A stretch of 5,738 nt of DNA from an uncultured Eubacteriales bacterium. Its GTDB lineage: Bacteria; Bacillota_A; Clostridia; Christensenellales; Aristaeellaceae. A model generated the notes under the pieces. The model was not told the origin of the DNA, made no database searches, and saw only the letters and a program-made list of their open reading frames with translations. Shown here in pieces: positions 5,609 through 5,738 of the stretch. A program made the translations under genes and the position numbers. The DNA lies in contig CACXEB010000443.1 in NCBI GenBank assembly GCA_902766515.1, positions 1 to 5,738 of the forward strand. Reading direction: 5' to 3'. The number at the start of each line of letters is the position of its first letter. Position 1 is the stretch's first letter.

Positions 5609-5738
5609 CACCGTACATGCCGCCGCTGCGGATTGTACGCGAGGGTGTGCACCCTCGCGGCTCCCCTCGTCACGTCCTCTGCGGCACTCCCATCCCATCG
5701 CCTACGGTTCGGCCTGCGGCCTCATCCGCCGGGTGAAC

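Larger units (their letters stand above)
5493..5738. repeat. Array of consecutive inverted repeats; gene-free, possible dispersed element or structured RNA
   Basis: No gene is supported between the MATE start and the window end. Consecutive perfect stems are seen: AGGGGGGAC/GTCCCCCCT (5493-5514); CGGCGTTTCC/GGAAACGCCG (5531-5540 with 5566-5575) enclosing GCCCC/GGGGC (5545-5557); CAAGG (5576-5580) with CCTTG (5604-5608) stacked outside CAAACGGC/GCCGTTTG (5583-5601); CGTACA/TGTACG (5612-5639); CGCGAGGGT/ACCCTCGCG (5638-5659); and GGCC/GGCC (5711-5721). Loops are short, and none of the stems has a terminator T-run. Short open frames here are Arg/Gly/Pro-rich and shift across frames, as expected for noncoding GC-rich DNA. 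The style suits a dispersed intergenic repeat of Clostridia, but copy number cannot be seen here. The array continues past the edge or ends there. Confidence 0.6.

Noticed and set aside
5469..5618. N-terminal extension of the MATE frame
   Set aside because: It would translate the hairpin array into an Arg/Pro-rich leader; the ATG at 5468 gives the normal MATE length and has a ribosome site.
1..5738. CRISPR array, tRNA, rRNA or riboswitch
   Set aside because: No regularly spaced direct repeats, cloverleaf or known riboswitch core was found on reading both strands by eye.

Overview
The window looks like a piece of a GC-rich, low-G+C-phylum-type (Firmicutes/Clostridia) chromosome, probably from a gut or rumen bacterium. 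The evidence is strong GGAGG ribosome sites, TTGACA/TATACT-type promoters, a Bacillota-style NmlR/AdhR-like MerR regulator, a signal-less GH10 xylanase and a MATE exporter. The taxonomic guess is inference, because there is no marker gene. No tRNA, rRNA, CRISPR array or transposase is visible.

Layout, left to right. (1) Positions 2-1150 (+) hold the 3' part of a gene that runs off the left edge. Its C-terminus resembles the PD-(D/E)xK nuclease domain of the DUF1887/Card1/Can2 family, the cyclic-oligoadenylate-activated CARF nucleases of type III CRISPR. The CARF domain itself would lie outside the window. (2) Convergent to it, on the minus strand, is a two-gene operon: a MerR-family regulator (2721-2320) whose stop codon overlaps by one base the start of a 377-residue papain-like cysteine-peptidase-like protein (2320-1187). 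That protein appears to contain two copies of the same fold, the first lacking catalytic residues, followed by a small UvrD/PcrA-type Tudor-like tail. A strong rho-independent terminator for plus-strand transcription is embedded in the peptidase gene at 1394-1425. (3) A 131-bp divergent intergenic region (2722-2852) carries a near-perfect sigmaA promoter for merR and, facing the other way, a promoter with the stretched 19-bp spacer and dyad typical of MerR-activated genes. (4) That promoter points into a GH10 endo-xylanase-like gene (2853-4079, +). (5) Convergent to the xylanase is a MATE-family exporter (5468-4128, -). (6) The right end (5469-5738) holds no gene. From 5493 onward it is a series of closely packed inverted repeats that looks like a dispersed noncoding element or a structured RNA.

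Reading the genes together: the MerR protein probably represses or modulates its own operon and activates the divergent xylanase from a shared control region. The partner peptidase-like protein is translationally coupled to the regulator, so it may belong to the same sensory circuit. The CARF-type nuclease on the left is probably a separate defence gene. Whether the peptidase-like gene has any connection to it is open.
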